64,000 nt of DNA, from contig NZ_BEWL01000007.1 in NCBI RefSeq assembly GCF_002723915.1, positions 62,001 through 126,000 on the forward strand, in the 5' to 3' direction. Positions 1 through 8,375 of the stretch are shown piece after piece. How positions within the stretch are numbered: the first letter of the stretch is position 1; every line of letters begins with the position of its first letter. The position numbers and the translations under genes are program-made. Below the pieces are notes generated by a model that was given only the letters and a program-made list of their open reading frames with translations, was not told where the DNA came from and did not search any database. The DNA is from Gluconobacter albidus. Lineage in GTDB: Bacteria > Pseudomonadota > Alphaproteobacteria > Acetobacterales > Acetobacteraceae.

Positions 1-949
1 CGGCCATGACGGAACCCGTTTCCACGTCACCCTCGATAACGGCACGACGCAGCGCACCGGCCCAGTAATGCTCGATCGAGAGCTGGGCTTCTTCCTTGGT
101 CAGTTCGCCGCTCTGGAACTTCTGGAGCGCCTCACCCTGAAGGCGGGCGTAACGGCGGCCACCTTCATTCGACAGGCCACGCACCGGAATAACCGGGAAC
201 AGCTCGTCAAGCTGCACGGTCGTCACGGCATCGCGGGCATTGGCGCGGAGGAAAGCCTTTTTGAAGTTTTCATGCGCGATGCTCTCTTCGGATGCCGCAA
301 ACAGCGTTCCGAGCTGCGCACCAGCAGCTCCCTGCTCCAGATAGGACAGGACTGCATCGCCTCGCCCCAGGCCACCGGCAACGAACACAGGCACATCGCG
401 GATATGGGGCAGGATTTCCTGAGCCAGAACCGTCAGCGACACCGGCCCGACATGGCCACCCGCTTCCGAACCTTCGATCACGAGAGCCTCGATCCCCATC
501 CGCACCAGCCGCTTGCCCAGTGCCAGAGCCGGAGCAAAACCGATCGCCCGCGCTCCGCCATCACGGACCTTGCGGATCGTGACGCTGTTCGGCACCCCGC
601 CTGCCAGCACGATGTGGGAGACGTTGTGCGCCAGACAGACATCTACGAGACGGTCCAGCTCGGGGTGCATGGTGATAAGGTTCACGCCGAACGGGCGCTG
701 CGTCATTGCCTGCGTGGCAACGATTTCCTCTTCCAGACGCTCGGGCGACATCGCGCCACAGGCAATGACACCAAACCCGCCAGCATTGGAAATGGCGGAC
801 ACGAGATGCCGCTCGCTGACCCAGGACATGGCGCCGCCGAGGATCGCGACCTCACTGCCCAGGAAGTCACAGCCTGGCTTCCACAGCCGGTCCAGCGTCG
901 CGCGGGCGTCCAGGGTCTCGCTCCGGGTTTGGCTCAGGGTTTCGCTCAC
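1..949 (-). CDS. Nitronate monooxygenase / 2-nitropropane dioxygenase family protein (3' part outside window)
   Basis: Reading the minus strand from a GTG at 949 gives an uninterrupted frame to the window edge, so the C-terminus is missing. The translation has the NPD-family TIM-barrel layout: an early AILGGAMSWVS segment, ISNAGGFGVIACGAM, FGVNLI, IVLAGGVP, then the flavin phosphate-binding region with EGSEAGGHVGP (about residues 160-170) and VFVAGGLGRGD followed by GAAGAQLGTLFAA. The family oxidises alkyl nitronates with FMN; some relatives (FabK) are enoyl-ACP reductases, so the substrate is not certain. The GTG overlaps the lysC stop in a GTGA arrangement with a GGAG about 8 bases upstream, which decides the start and suggests translational coupling with lysC. 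A long open frame on the opposite strand here is a shadow. Confidence 0.85.
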   Translation of the reverse strand, partial: MSETLSQTRSETLDARATLDRLWKPGCDFLGSEVAILGGAMSWVSERHLVSAISNAGGFGVIACGAMSPERLEEEIVATQAMTQRPFGVNLITMHPELDRLVDVCLAHNVSHIVLAGGVPNSVTIRKVRDGGARAIGFAPALALGKRLVRMGIEALVIEGSEAGGHVGPVSLTVLAQEILPHIRDVPVFVAGGLGRGDAVLSYLEQGAAGAQLGTLFAASEESIAHENFKKAFLRANARDAVTTVQLDELFPVIPVRGLSNEGGRRYARLQGEALQKFQSGELTKEEAQLSIEHYWAGALRRAVIEGDVETGSVMA

Positions 950-2208
950 GCGTCAGCTCCCTCTTTGGCATCAAGGCCGTAAGCCGTGTGCAATGCGCGC
1001 ATGGCCAGTTCCGTATATTCGGAATCGATCAGAACCGAGATCTTGATTTCGCTCGTGGAGATGACCTGCACGTTGATGCCCCGATCGGCCAGCGTGCGGA
1101 ACATCCGCGCGGCCAGACCGGCATTGGAGCGCATGCCGATACCCACGACACTGATCTTTACGACGTTGTGGGACGTAATCAGCTCGCCATACTGGACGTA
1201 TTCGCGGGCCTTCTCCAGCACAGAGCGGGCCGCAGCCTCGTCGGCCTTGCTGACCGTGAAGGTCATGTTCGTCATGTTGTCCACGCCAACACTCTGGACG
1301 ATCATGTCGACATTGATGTTCGCGGCCGCAAGCGGATCAAAAATCGCAGCAGCAATGCCCGGACGGTCCGGAATGTTCCGCACGGAGATTTTCGCTTCGT
1401 CATGCGAGTTGGCAATCCCCGCAACCAGTTCCTTCTCCATGATCTCGTCCTCATCAACAACAATCGAACCACTGTCGTCATCCGTCTCGGCGAATGATGA
1501 CAGCACCCGCACCCGGACATTCTCGCGCATGGCGAGGCCGACACTGCGGGTCTGAAGTACCTTGGCGCCTACGGAAGCCAGTTCAAGCATCTCTTCATAG
1601 GTGATGCGATCCAGCTTCTTGGCGCGTTTCACGATGCGCGGATCGGTCGTGTAGATCCCGTCAACATCGGTATAGATATCACACTGATCGGCATGGATGG
1701 CAGCTGCGACGGCCACGGCGGATGTATCCGACCCACCGCGCCCCAGCGTTGCGATCCGTCCATCCGGCCCTACGCCCTGAAAGCCTGCGACAACCGGCAC
1801 GACGCCGTCATCCAGACAGGCCAGCAGCGCCGCCCCGTCCACGCTCTCAATGGCAGCCTTGCCGTGGGCGTCATCCGTCACAAGCGGGATCTGCCAGCCC
1901 TGAAAGGACCGCGCCTTCACACCGAGCGCCTGAAGCGCGATGGAGACAAGTCCGCTTGTCACCTGCTCGCCTGCCGCAACCACGGCATCATATTCCTTCG
2001 GATCGGCCAGCGGATCGAGTTCCGCACAGTATCCGACCATCCGGTTTGTCACGCCAGCCATCGCCGACACAACGACCGCCACGCGGCGGCCGCGATCATG
2101 TTCCGCCTTCACGCGTTTTGCAACGTTCCGGATACGCTCGATATTTCCGACGGATGTGCCGCCAAATTTCATGACAACCGTCTTCCGTTTCCCAATTTCG
2201 CCAGTCAT
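946..2208 (-). CDS. lysC: Aspartate kinase
   Basis: Phosphorylates L-aspartate with ATP, the first step towards lysine/diaminopimelate, threonine and methionine. The amino-acid kinase domain begins with KFGGTS (residues 14-19) and carries LGRGGSDTSA and DVDGIYTTDPR. Two C-terminal ACT domains follow (ISVRNIPDRPGIAA and KISVVGIGMRSNAG), which in this family bind the feedback inhibitors lysine and/or threonine. With the start at 2208 the protein is 420 residues, normal for the single-function enzyme. An upstream in-frame ATG at 2271 with a GGAG 11 bases before it is also possible and would add 21 residues. The frame stays open to 2451, but that extension runs through the divergent promoter region shared with ubiG. 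The stop overlaps the next gene's GTG by four bases. dapA, the first lysine-specific step, lies 24 kb away. Confidence 0.95.
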   Translation of the reverse strand: MTGEIGKRKTVVMKFGGTSVGNIERIRNVAKRVKAEHDRGRRVAVVVSAMAGVTNRMVGYCAELDPLADPKEYDAVVAAGEQVTSGLVSIALQALGVKARSFQGWQIPLVTDDAHGKAAIESVDGAALLACLDDGVVPVVAGFQGVGPDGRIATLGRGGSDTSAVAVAAAIHADQCDIYTDVDGIYTTDPRIVKRAKKLDRITYEEMLELASVGAKVLQTRSVGLAMRENVRVRVLSSFAETDDDSGSIVVDEDEIMEKELVAGIANSHDEAKISVRNIPDRPGIAAAIFDPLAAANINVDMIVQSVGVDNMTNMTFTVSKADEAAARSVLEKAREYVQYGELITSHNVVKISVVGIGMRSNAGLAARMFRTLADRGINVQVISTSEIKISVLIDSEYTELAMRALHTAYGLDAKEGADA

Positions 2209-2435
2209 GGCGGCATGAGGATCGGCACGACCGGAAAGCTGGTCGTGGACGGGAGTATCGGGCATGGACATCGCGGATAAGGCTCCAGTACGTGTCTGGC
2301 GTTGCGCGCTCGGGTCTGGCATCGGGTAACGCAAAACACCCGGCGCCTGAACAGACTCTGCCGGTCCACATACTCGTCTCGCTCCGCCACGTCCAGATGA
2401 CGCACGGCAGACAGGCACACAGAAGGACAGTTCTG
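2209..2435. promoter_or_regulatory. Divergent intergenic region between lysC and ubiG
   Basis: About 165-227 bases, depending on the lysC start, separate the two divergent genes, so both promoters must lie here or within the lysC 5' end. I see no convincing -35/-10 pair. The only clear signal is the AAGGA Shine-Dalgarno five to ten bases before the ubiG ATG. Confidence 0.4.
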
Positions 2436-3191
2436 ATGCCCACAGAAACATCCCGGGGACAGGATTTCAGACGTTCATCCGTTTCGGAATCCGAAATTGC
2501 CCATTTCAGCGCTCTGGCAGAAGACTGGTGGAATCCGCGCGGCCCGATGGCCCCGCTTCATGCCATGAACCCCCTGCGGACCGAATGGGTCAGCCGGCAT
2601 GTGGCTCCCCTGCGCAAGGCATCCACCGGGCCTCTGAGCCTGCTTGATATCGGCTGTGGCGCGGGGCTGGCCAGCGAGGCTTATGCCAAACTCGGATTCA
2701 AGACACTTGGAATCGATGCCAGCGCCCCCGGCATCCATGCGGCACAGGCGCATCTGGCCGAACATCCCTTGCCGCCCGAAGCCGCCCCCCTGTCCTATCG
2801 CAATGGCAGTGCGGAAGACCTTGTTGCGGAAGGTGCGCGCTTTGACGTCGTCAATGCGCTTGAAGTCATCGAGCACGTCAACGATCCCCAGGACTTCCTG
2901 ACCATGCTGGCCACCCTGACGAAGCCGGGCGGCATGGTTGCGGTGTCCACACTGAACCGCACGCCGCGCTCTTTTGCCGTCGCAAAGCTCGGCGCGGAAT
3001 ACCTGCTGCGAATGCTGCCCGTCGGCACGCATGACTGGAAGAAATTCATCAAGCCGGACGAACTGGCCGCCATGGCCCGACAGGCTGGCCTGCGCCTGCT
3101 TGATATCGCAGGTATGAGCTATGTGCCGTTCAAATGGCGCGAAAGCCGCGACACCGGCATCAACTACATCGCGATTTTTCGTAAGGACTGA
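2436..3191 (+). CDS. ubiG: Bifunctional 3-demethylubiquinone-9 3-O-methyltransferase / 2-polyprenyl-6-hydroxyphenol methylase
   Basis: SAM-dependent O-methyltransferase that performs both O-methylations of ubiquinone biosynthesis on the cytoplasmic face of the membrane. The protein is 251 residues. It has the family signature SALAEDWWNPRGPMAPLHAMNPLR (residues 25-48, quoted as conserved blocks), the glycine-rich SAM motif LLDIGCGAG (69-77), a DVVNALEVIEHV block, and the UbiG C-terminal HDWKKFIKPDEL with WRESRDTGINYI. An open frame extends upstream to 2292, but the ATG at 2436 is preceded by AGAAGGACAG and matches the normal family N-terminus, so that start is preferred. It is divergent from lysC and monocistronic here. 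Acetic acid bacteria depend on ubiquinone because periplasmic dehydrogenases feed electrons into it, so this gene should be essential for that metabolism (inference). Confidence 0.95.
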   Translation: MPTETSRGQDFRRSSVSESEIAHFSALAEDWWNPRGPMAPLHAMNPLRTEWVSRHVAPLRKASTGPLSLLDIGCGAGLASEAYAKLGFKTLGIDASAPGIHAAQAHLAEHPLPPEAAPLSYRNGSAEDLVAEGARFDVVNALEVIEHVNDPQDFLTMLATLTKPGGMVAVSTLNRTPRSFAVAKLGAEYLLRMLPVGTHDWKKFIKPDELAAMARQAGLRLLDIAGMSYVPFKWRESRDTGINYIAIFRKD

Positions 3192-3193
3192 AC

Positions 3194-3234
3194 AAAAAAA
3201 GGCGATTGCAGCGGAGTACCCCGTCGCAATCGCC
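3194..3234 (-). terminator. Intrinsic terminator of the lactonase gene
   Basis: A perfect 9-bp inverted repeat, GGCGATTGC (3201-3209) with GCAATCGCC (3226-3234), is flanked on the low-coordinate side by seven A residues (3194-3200). On the minus strand this reads as a GC-rich hairpin followed by a T run, directly after the lactonase stop. The plus side lacks a T tract, so for ubiG it could at most be a weak terminator. Confidence 0.75.
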
Positions 3235-3254
3235 CTTGCCGGAAAAACAACCGG

Positions 3255-4526
3255 TCAGACCTGCGTGTTCATGAACGCGAAGGTTGTCGGGCTTCCCACC
3301 GGCGTGAAATTGTTCGTAAAGGCAATTTCACCCGTTTTCTTGTCCACCTTGAAGGACGTCACCGCATCAGAGCGCTGGTTGGCGCAGAACAGGAACGTTC
3401 CGGACGGATCGAACATCAGGGCCCGACCGTAATCCGCATGCATCCAGACTTCGTCCTGAAGCGTGAGCGTTCCATCGGTACCGATGGCGAACACGGCCAG
3501 GGAGTCGCCCAGCCGGTTGGAGACGTAAACGAACTTGCCGCTGGCCGAGATCAGGATTTCGGCCGCAAGCGTCGAGCCGCGGAAATGCGACGTGACCGTG
3601 CTGACCGTCTGGATATTGCTGATCGCGCCGGTGACCGGATCGAAATTGGAAACAACGACTTTCGAATCCTGTTCACACAGATTGTACAGGATCCGGCCGG
3701 AATGGTTGAACTGGAAGTGGCGCGGCGCCGACCCCGGTTCCATGTCGTAATACGGCGTCTTGGCCGGGATCAGCTTGCCAGTGTCGATGTTCAGCGTCCA
3801 GACATACACCCTGTCCAGGCCCGCATCATCGGCCAGCACGAATTTGCCGCTCGGATCGGAATGGATCATGTGGGGATGCGAGCCCGAATGATCGGAGACG
3901 GCAAAATTGCCCTGCGGATTATCCGCGGCGCGCTCCGGCTGGCGCGGCCCCGTGTTGTGCACGACATCCGATGCCTCCCCAAGAGACCCGTCCGAACGGA
4001 TGGGCAGAACCGCGACGTTGCCGCCCACATAGTTGGCCACCAGCACATACCGCCCTGAATGATGGATGCTTACATAGGCCGGCACAGCCCCCATCGAGCT
4101 GACGACATTCAGCTTGCGCAGTGAACCCGTCTTGGGGTCGATCGCAAACGCCGTAACGGACCCGTCACCATCCTTGTTGAAATCGTCGATTTCGCTAAGC
4201 GCATAGAGGAAGCGCTGGTCTTTCGAGATCGTCAGAAAGGACGGACTGGCAATATCCGTGAACGTCGTGATCGGCGTCAGAACGCCCGTATCGCGGTCCA
4301 TGTCGAAAACAGAGATGCCCTGCCCGTTTCCGGTTCCGCCCCCTGGAGGTCCGTGTTTCGTATATCCGCCGACAAAGCAGATCGTTTTCGAAACCGGCTT
4401 GGGTGGCGGAGGCGGCGTTGGAACGGTCTTTTCAGGATCGGCGGCACCAGCAACACCAGTACCGGCAGCCGCAACACCGGCAACCAGTCCGGCCGCAAAG
4501 CTGCGGCGGGAGACAGGGTGGGACAT
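3255..4526 (-). CDS. Exported beta-propeller lactonase family protein (6-phosphogluconolactonase-like)
   Basis: 423 residues. The N-terminus MSHPVSRRSFAAG followed by an alanine-rich hydrophobic stretch is a twin-arginine signal (RR at 7-8), so export to the periplasm in folded form is predicted. After a proline-rich linker comes a seven-bladed propeller of the lactonase (PF10282) type, with repeated blade phrases such as FLTISKDQRFLYALSE, HHSGRYVLVANYVGGNVAV, DPSGKFVLADDAG, HFQFNHSGRILYNLCEQ and ASGKFVYVSNR. Cytoplasmic members hydrolyse 6-phosphogluconolactone. The Tat signal makes a periplasmic sugar-lactone hydrolase more likely, which would fit bacteria that make gluconolactone outside the cell. 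The true substrate cannot be read from sequence. An AAAGGAA about 12 bases upstream supports the start. Confidence 0.8.
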   Translation of the reverse strand: MSHPVSRRSFAAGLVAGVAAAGTGVAGAADPEKTVPTPPPPPKPVSKTICFVGGYTKHGPPGGGTGNGQGISVFDMDRDTGVLTPITTFTDIASPSFLTISKDQRFLYALSEIDDFNKDGDGSVTAFAIDPKTGSLRKLNVVSSMGAVPAYVSIHHSGRYVLVANYVGGNVAVLPIRSDGSLGEASDVVHNTGPRQPERAADNPQGNFAVSDHSGSHPHMIHSDPSGKFVLADDAGLDRVYVWTLNIDTGKLIPAKTPYYDMEPGSAPRHFQFNHSGRILYNLCEQDSKVVVSNFDPVTGAISNIQTVSTVTSHFRGSTLAAEILISASGKFVYVSNRLGDSLAVFAIGTDGTLTLQDEVWMHADYGRALMFDPSGTFLFCANQRSDAVTSFKVDKKTGEIAFTNNFTPVGSPTTFAFMNTQV

Positions 4527-4598
4527 GATGGGTCTGCATTCCTTTCAGTATGGCGGGGATAACGCCCGGGCCATGATGCAGGTTTCCCGGCAACAGGC

Positions 4599-5081
4599 CT
4601 AGCGCGCGTCTTTCGGCAGCTTGCATTGTGGCCCGACGGGCGGACCAGTGTAGCGGCTCCATGTCTGGGTTTCACCCAGAAGAGGCATTCCCAGAACGAA
4701 TCCGCGCAGCTTCAGAACATTGGGTTGAGAAACCCATATCCGCGCCTGATAGACCCGTCCGGTTCTTGGATCAAGAATATGGCCCTGCCACTTGCGATCC
4801 TCGATTGGGACAAAGTCTGTCAGCATGCGGATACCGCATTGCGAGCGTCCCCAGACGTCCTTCGGCATTTCCCCGTCATAGGCCATGCCAATCAGCTGCC
4901 CGCAGAGCGCATGACCGCAGGGCTGGATCGAAAAAAGCCCGTCATGCCCTTCCGACAGCCACAGGCCCTGCTCGGGAATATTCTGCGGCAGAGCATCCGC
5001 CGGACCGGGGGACTGGGCCCGGACACCTGAAAGTGACAGCATAGCCATCAGGAAAGCCGCGAAAAGGCCCGCACCGCGCAT
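4599..5081 (-). CDS. DUF2147 family exported protein
   Basis: 160 residues with a Sec signal peptide (hydrophobic FAAFLMAMLSLSGVRA, cleavage near residue 22). The mature part matches the DUF2147 pattern: GLWLSEGHDGLFSIQPCG, a CG-x-L-CG cysteine pair (HALCGQLIG), a W-x-G-HILDPRTGRVYQAR block and a closing LKLRGFVLGMPLLGETQTWSRY. No enzymatic role is established for the family; members are small periplasmic proteins with a lipocalin-like architecture. The ATG abuts the grxC stop with no gap, so it is the last gene of the DUF3553-comF-grxC operon. Confidence 0.8.
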   Translation of the reverse strand: MRGAGLFAAFLMAMLSLSGVRAQSPGPADALPQNIPEQGLWLSEGHDGLFSIQPCGHALCGQLIGMAYDGEMPKDVWGRSQCGIRMLTDFVPIEDRKWQGHILDPRTGRVYQARIWVSQPNVLKLRGFVLGMPLLGETQTWSRYTGPPVGPQCKLPKDAR

Positions 5082-5339
5082 TCAGACGGTGCCCAGCAGG
5101 GCATCAAGCCGCCCGGCGCGATCAAGCGCCATCAGGTCATCGCAACCTCCGAGAGACTCTCCGTCAACAAACGTCTGGGGCACCGTGCGACGCCCCGAAC
5201 GACGGATGGACTCCTCACGTTCGACGGATCCGTGTGGGGCGTTGATTTCCTGGAACGTCACGCCCTTGGAGCGGAGAAGACTGACGGCATGCACACAATA
5301 AGGGCATCCAGGCTGGGTAAAAATCTCGATTTTCGACAT
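5082..5339 (-). CDS. grxC: Glutaredoxin 3
   Basis: 85-residue dithiol glutaredoxin. The CPYC active site lies at residues 12-15, with TVPQTFVDGESLGGCDDL as the cis-proline and glutathione-binding segment. It reduces protein disulfides and glutathione mixed disulfides in the cytoplasm using glutathione. The chosen ATG at 5339 gives the standard family N-terminus (KIEIFTQPGCPYC). The frame is open to 5426, but that part overlaps comF. The start lies 7 bases beyond the comF stop, with AGGA upstream. The comF-grxC neighbourhood is common in alphaproteobacteria. Confidence 0.95.
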   Translation of the reverse strand: MSKIEIFTQPGCPYCVHAVSLLRSKGVTFQEINAPHGSVEREESIRRSGRRTVPQTFVDGESLGGCDDLMALDRAGRLDALLGTV

Positions 5340-5346
5340 AGGATTC

Positions 5347-6123
5347 TCATTCCTGGACAAAGCGCGGGTTCTGTTCATCCACTCTACCGGTCCGGGCTGC
5401 AACCAAAATATCCACGCTCGCTGCACCGGCCTTCATCAGAGCCAGCGTACAGGCAGTTGCCGTGGAGCCTGTTGTCAGCACGTCATCCACCAGCAGAACA
5501 GCCTGTCCCCGTATCCGGGCGTCCCGCCCTTTTCTGATCCGAATTGCCTGCGCCATCTCCCGCTCGCGCTCTGCGGCGAACAGGCGGGCCAGCGCTTTTG
5601 TGGGACGGACGCGCTGAAGGGCGTCCACAGCACAGGGCAGCCCCGCGAGCCGGCCTAGACCCTGCGCCATCAGACCGGCCTGATTGTAACGCCGCTTCCA
5701 CAACCGGGTACGATACAGCGGAACGGGAACGACAAGCGTTGCCTTCCCGAGCAGATCTTCAGCCGCAGCAGCCATATGCTGTGCCAGAACCGCAGCATTT
5801 TCAGTATGGTCGGAATATTTCAGAGGCAGGATCAGGCGTCGGGACCAAGCATCATAAACAAACGCGGCTCGGGCGGAACGCCAGACAGGAGGATGAGCCT
5901 GACAGGCGGCACAGCAGTTCTGCGTACCCCCCAAACCTTCGTTTTCCAGCGGGACGCCACAGCGATCACAGTGGGGGGAAACAATCCGGTGAGCGGTTTT
6001 GAAGCACGTGCCGCAAAAAGCCCCCTCGGTCATGACTTCCGTGCCACAGGCCGCACAGACGGGAGGAAGGAGAGTATTGAAAAGCGTGCGGACGCTACGG
6101 GCGACAAGGCCACCTGTCAGCAT
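5347..6123 (-). CDS. comF: ComF family phosphoribosyltransferase-like protein
   Basis: 258 residues. It has an N-terminal zinc-ribbon with cysteine pairs (C23/C26, C37/C40, then CDRC and a CCAAC cluster). A type I phosphoribosyltransferase fold follows, with VPVPLYRTRLWKRRYNQA and the PRPP-binding loop VLLVDDVLTTGSTA. ComF proteins are required for natural transformation in several bacteria, assisting handling of incoming single-stranded DNA; in others they are called double zinc ribbon (amidophosphoribosyltransferase-like) proteins. The ATG at 6123 overlaps the stop of the DUF3553 gene by one base (TGATG), and a GTG three bases upstream is an alternative start. comM, another transformation-linked gene, lies 25 kb away. 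Confidence 0.9.
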   Translation of the reverse strand: MLTGGLVARSVRTLFNTLLPPVCAACGTEVMTEGAFCGTCFKTAHRIVSPHCDRCGVPLENEGLGGTQNCCAACQAHPPVWRSARAAFVYDAWSRRLILPLKYSDHTENAAVLAQHMAAAAEDLLGKATLVVPVPLYRTRLWKRRYNQAGLMAQGLGRLAGLPCAVDALQRVRPTKALARLFAAEREREMAQAIRIRKGRDARIRGQAVLLVDDVLTTGSTATACTLALMKAGAASVDILVAARTGRVDEQNPRFVQE

Positions 6124-6317
6124 CACCGTGATTTCGGCAGCAGTCTGAGCGTAACGCGTGACGCATCAATCAGGACTTTGCCCTGATGCTGGAAATTGAC
6201 CGTCACCCGCTCGGCCACCGCAGACTGCACCTGCCCCCAGCCCCAGTCCGGGTAATCGGGATGCAGGACAATCTGCCCCGGCTCAAGAAAGGACTGAAAC
6301 GGCCCGCTTACTGACAT
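6123..6317 (-). CDS. DUF3553 family small protein
   Basis: 64 residues with the conserved DUF3553 phrases LEPGQIVLHPDYPDWGWGQVQS and VTVNFQHQGKVLID. The fold resembles the CarD/TRCF tudor-like RNA-polymerase-interacting domain, but no function is established. GAGGAG lies ten bases before the ATG. It is the first gene of the operon and overlaps comF by one base, so it is presumably translated together with it. Confidence 0.8.
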   Translation of the reverse strand: MSVSGPFQSFLEPGQIVLHPDYPDWGWGQVQSAVAERVTVNFQHQGKVLIDASRVTLRLLPKSR

Positions 6318-6376
6318 GCTTGCCAGACTCCTCGCCGCAGGACCTGCCCTGGCCGGATGTGGTCTTTTGTCCGCCG

Positions 6377-6402
6377 TCCTGCAAAAAGCATGCCTTGCAG
6401 GA
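6377..6402. other. Perfect inverted repeat between galU and the DUF3553 gene
   Basis: TCCTGCAA (6377-6384) and TTGCAGGA (6395-6402) form an 8-bp stem with a 10-base loop, 30 bases beyond the galU stop. There is no adjacent T run. It may be a weak terminator or mRNA 3' stabiliser for galU, or an operator for the DUF3553 operon. Confidence 0.35.
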
Positions 6403-6431
6403 CAACCGGATCAAATCGTGCCTGACAGGAA

Positions 6432-7316
6432 TCAGGGCGCTTCTGTGTACTGCTTGTACTTCTTGAGGAACGCCTTCACCGACGATCCAAGATCCTCGCG
6501 GTCGATCGAGAACGCGATCTGTGCCTCAAGGAAGCCGGCCTTGTCGCCACAGTCATAGCGGGTGCCTTCGTAGCGCAGACCGTGGAACGGCACTTCACCG
6601 ATCGTTTTGGCCATCGCATCCGTGAGCTGGACTTCGTTGCCTGCGCCACGCTCCAGCTTCGCCAGGTACTTCATGACGTCCGGCGTCAGCACGTAACGTC
6701 CGATAATGGACAGGTTCGATGGAGCATCTTCCGGAGCAGGCTTTTCAACCAGCCCCTTCACTTCCACCAGCTTTCCGTCGTCACTGCCAACATCAAGGAT
6801 GCCGTAACGGTTCGTGTGCTCGCGCGGCACTTCCGTCACGGCGACCACATTACCACCGGTCTTGTTGTAGGCTTCGACCAGCTGGCCAATGCAACTGCGT
6901 CCTTTGACGATATCGTCTGGCAGCAGGATCGCAAACGGATCATCGCCGATGAAGGAGCGGGCGCACCAGATTGCATGCCCCAGGCCTAGCGGCTCCTGCT
7001 GACGCACAGCTACGAGAGACCCGGCCTGCACGCTGCTCGGAGCAAGCGCTTCAAGCGCGCTCTTCTTGCCACGCTCCTTGAGCGTCGCCTCGAGCTCGTA
7101 AGCAATATCGAAATAATCGATCAGGCTGTCCTTGCCACGTCCGGTAACAAGACAGAATTCTTCGATGCCGGCTTCACGAGCTTCGTCGATCGCGTACTGG
7201 ATCAGAGGCTTGTCGACGACAGGAAGCATTTCCTTCGGCATGGCCTTCGTCGCGGGCAGAAACCGCGTACCGAGTCCGGCAACGGGAAGGACAGCTTTTT
7301 TCAGTGGCTTGATCAC
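6432..7316 (-). CDS. galU: UTP--glucose-1-phosphate uridylyltransferase
   Basis: Makes UDP-glucose from UTP and glucose-1-phosphate, feeding exopolysaccharide, cellulose and LPS synthesis. The protein is 294 residues, the normal bacterial GalU length. The nucleotidyltransferase signature VLPVAGLGTRFLPATKAMPKEMLP spans residues 9-32, and GLGHAIWCARSFIGDDPFAILLPDD and VEKPAPEDAPSNLSIIGRY also match. The start codon is GTG with GAGG a few bases upstream; no better ATG is available because the signature begins almost at once. It stands alone, with a 212-base upstream region before tRNA-Leu. Confidence 0.95.
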   Translation of the reverse strand: MIKPLKKAVLPVAGLGTRFLPATKAMPKEMLPVVDKPLIQYAIDEAREAGIEEFCLVTGRGKDSLIDYFDIAYELEATLKERGKKSALEALAPSSVQAGSLVAVRQQEPLGLGHAIWCARSFIGDDPFAILLPDDIVKGRSCIGQLVEAYNKTGGNVVAVTEVPREHTNRYGILDVGSDDGKLVEVKGLVEKPAPEDAPSNLSIIGRYVLTPDVMKYLAKLERGAGNEVQLTDAMAKTIGEVPFHGLRYEGTRYDCGDKAGFLEAQIAFSIDREDLGSSVKAFLKKYKQYTEAP

Positions 7317-7444
7317 GAAACCTCACACATCAGACGAGATGACGCCCGACTGCCGAACGGAAGCCCAGACGTTCTTCAAAGACGCAAGAGGAATACCCAT
7401 GTCTTAATAGTCTGGCAACAAGATGGCACAGACTATTGGAACCT

Positions 7445-7470
7445 TAATAAAATCTTCCCCCTTGAGGGAG
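7445..7470 (-). terminator. Possible terminator after tRNA-Leu(GAG)
   Basis: On the minus strand a short hairpin (TCTCCC, loop TCAA, GGGGGA, with one G-U pair) is followed by GATTTTATT, about 60 bases downstream of the tRNA 3' end. The surrounding 7400-7510 is clearly AT-richer than the genes and presumably also carries the galU promoter. No other coding signal was seen between galU and the tRNA. Confidence 0.4.
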
Positions 7471-7528
7471 AAAATAATCAATTCAGGGATCGCTATTTTT
7501 TTGGGATACACCGACATCTGAATGTCAG

Positions 7529-7614
7529 TGGTGCGGCCGAGAAGACTCGAACTTCCACGGGGTTGCCCCCACAAGCACCTCAAGCTTGCGCGTCTACCAT
7601 TCCGCCACGGCCGC
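7529..7614 (-). tRNA. tRNA-Leu (anticodon GAG)
   Basis: Read on the minus strand the gene folds as a class II tRNA. The acceptor GCGGCCG/CGGCCGC is followed by an encoded CCA. The anticodon stem CAAGC/GCTTG encloses the loop TTGAGGT (anticodon GAG). A long variable arm (GGGG-CAA-CCCC) and a TTCGAGT T-loop complete it. It decodes CUC and CUU leucine codons. Confidence 0.95.
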
Positions 7615-7673
7615 CCCGTGACAAACGATCCTGCTTGGTGCATGACCGTCCGGTGTGGGAGGGGCTATAGCCG

Positions 7674-8375
7674 ATGACTGATACGAGGGCAATGACCCGA
7701 GACGAGATTTGTGAAGAAATTTTGTGGACGTCCTCTCCGGGACTGACACCCTACCCAGATGCGCTGGCGTTCATGGAGGAGCGCGCACGCGCGATTCATC
7801 AGGGAACATCCGACCCGCTGGTCTGGATTGTGGAACATCCACCCGTTTTTACGGCCGGAACGTCAGCCAAGGACGCCGATCTCTACAATCCCCACGGCTA
7901 TCCGACCTATGATGCGGGACGCGGAGGGCAATGGACCTATCATGGACCGGGCCAGAGGCTTGGTTATGTGATGATGGATCTGACGAAGCCGAACGGTACC
8001 GTCCCTCCCCGCGATCTGCGGGCGTTCGTGGCAGGTCTGGAGGGCTGGATGATCGACGCCCTCGCCCGGCTTGGCGTAACGGCCTTTACCCGTGAGGGCC
8101 GGATCGGTGTCTGGACGATTGATCCGCTGAGCGGACTTGAAGCCAAGATCGGCGCTCTGGGTATCCGTGTCAGCCGCTGGGTGAGCTGGCATGGCGTTTC
8201 GATCAATGTCAGCCCTGACCTGAACGACTTCGACGGAATCGTACCGTGCGGCATCCGCGAATTCGGCGTCACCAGCCTTCAGCGATTCGACAGCAGTCTG
8301 ACAATGAAGGATCTGGATGACGCGCTGACCGCCGCATGGCCAGAGCGCTTCGGTTCTATCCCGCAGGAGGCGTGA
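7674..8375 (+). CDS. lipB: Octanoyl-[acyl-carrier-protein]:protein N-octanoyltransferase
   Basis: Transfers octanoate from octanoyl-ACP to lipoyl domains, the first step in making the lipoyl cofactor of 2-oxoacid dehydrogenases and the glycine cleavage system. The protein is 233 residues. It carries the family motif [16 protein letters not shown] (residues 83-98), the catalytic lysine in [18 protein letters not shown] and the acyl-accepting cysteine in [14 protein letters not shown]. Two substitutions relative to the usual text (QWTYHG for QVTYHG, VSWHG for VTYHG) are conservative. GGGAGGGG nine bases before the ATG fixes the start. Its last 20 bases overlap the convergent LolA-like lipoprotein gene. 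Confidence 0.95.
   Translation: MTDTRAMTRDEICEEILWTSSPGLTPYPDALAFMEERARAIHQGTSDPLVWIVEHPPVFTAGTSAKDADLYNPHGYPTYDAGRGGQWTYHGPGQRLGYVMMDLTKPNGTVPPRDLRAFVAGLEGWMIDALARLGVTAFTREGRIGVWTIDPLSGLEAKIGALGIRVSRWVSWHGVSINVSPDLNDFDGIVPCGIREFGVTSLQRFDSSLTMKDLDDALTAAWPERFGSIPQEA

Noticed and set aside
68-982. 304-codon plus-strand open frame at the window start
   Set aside because: The minus strand carries a recognisable nitronate-monooxygenase family protein through the same bases.
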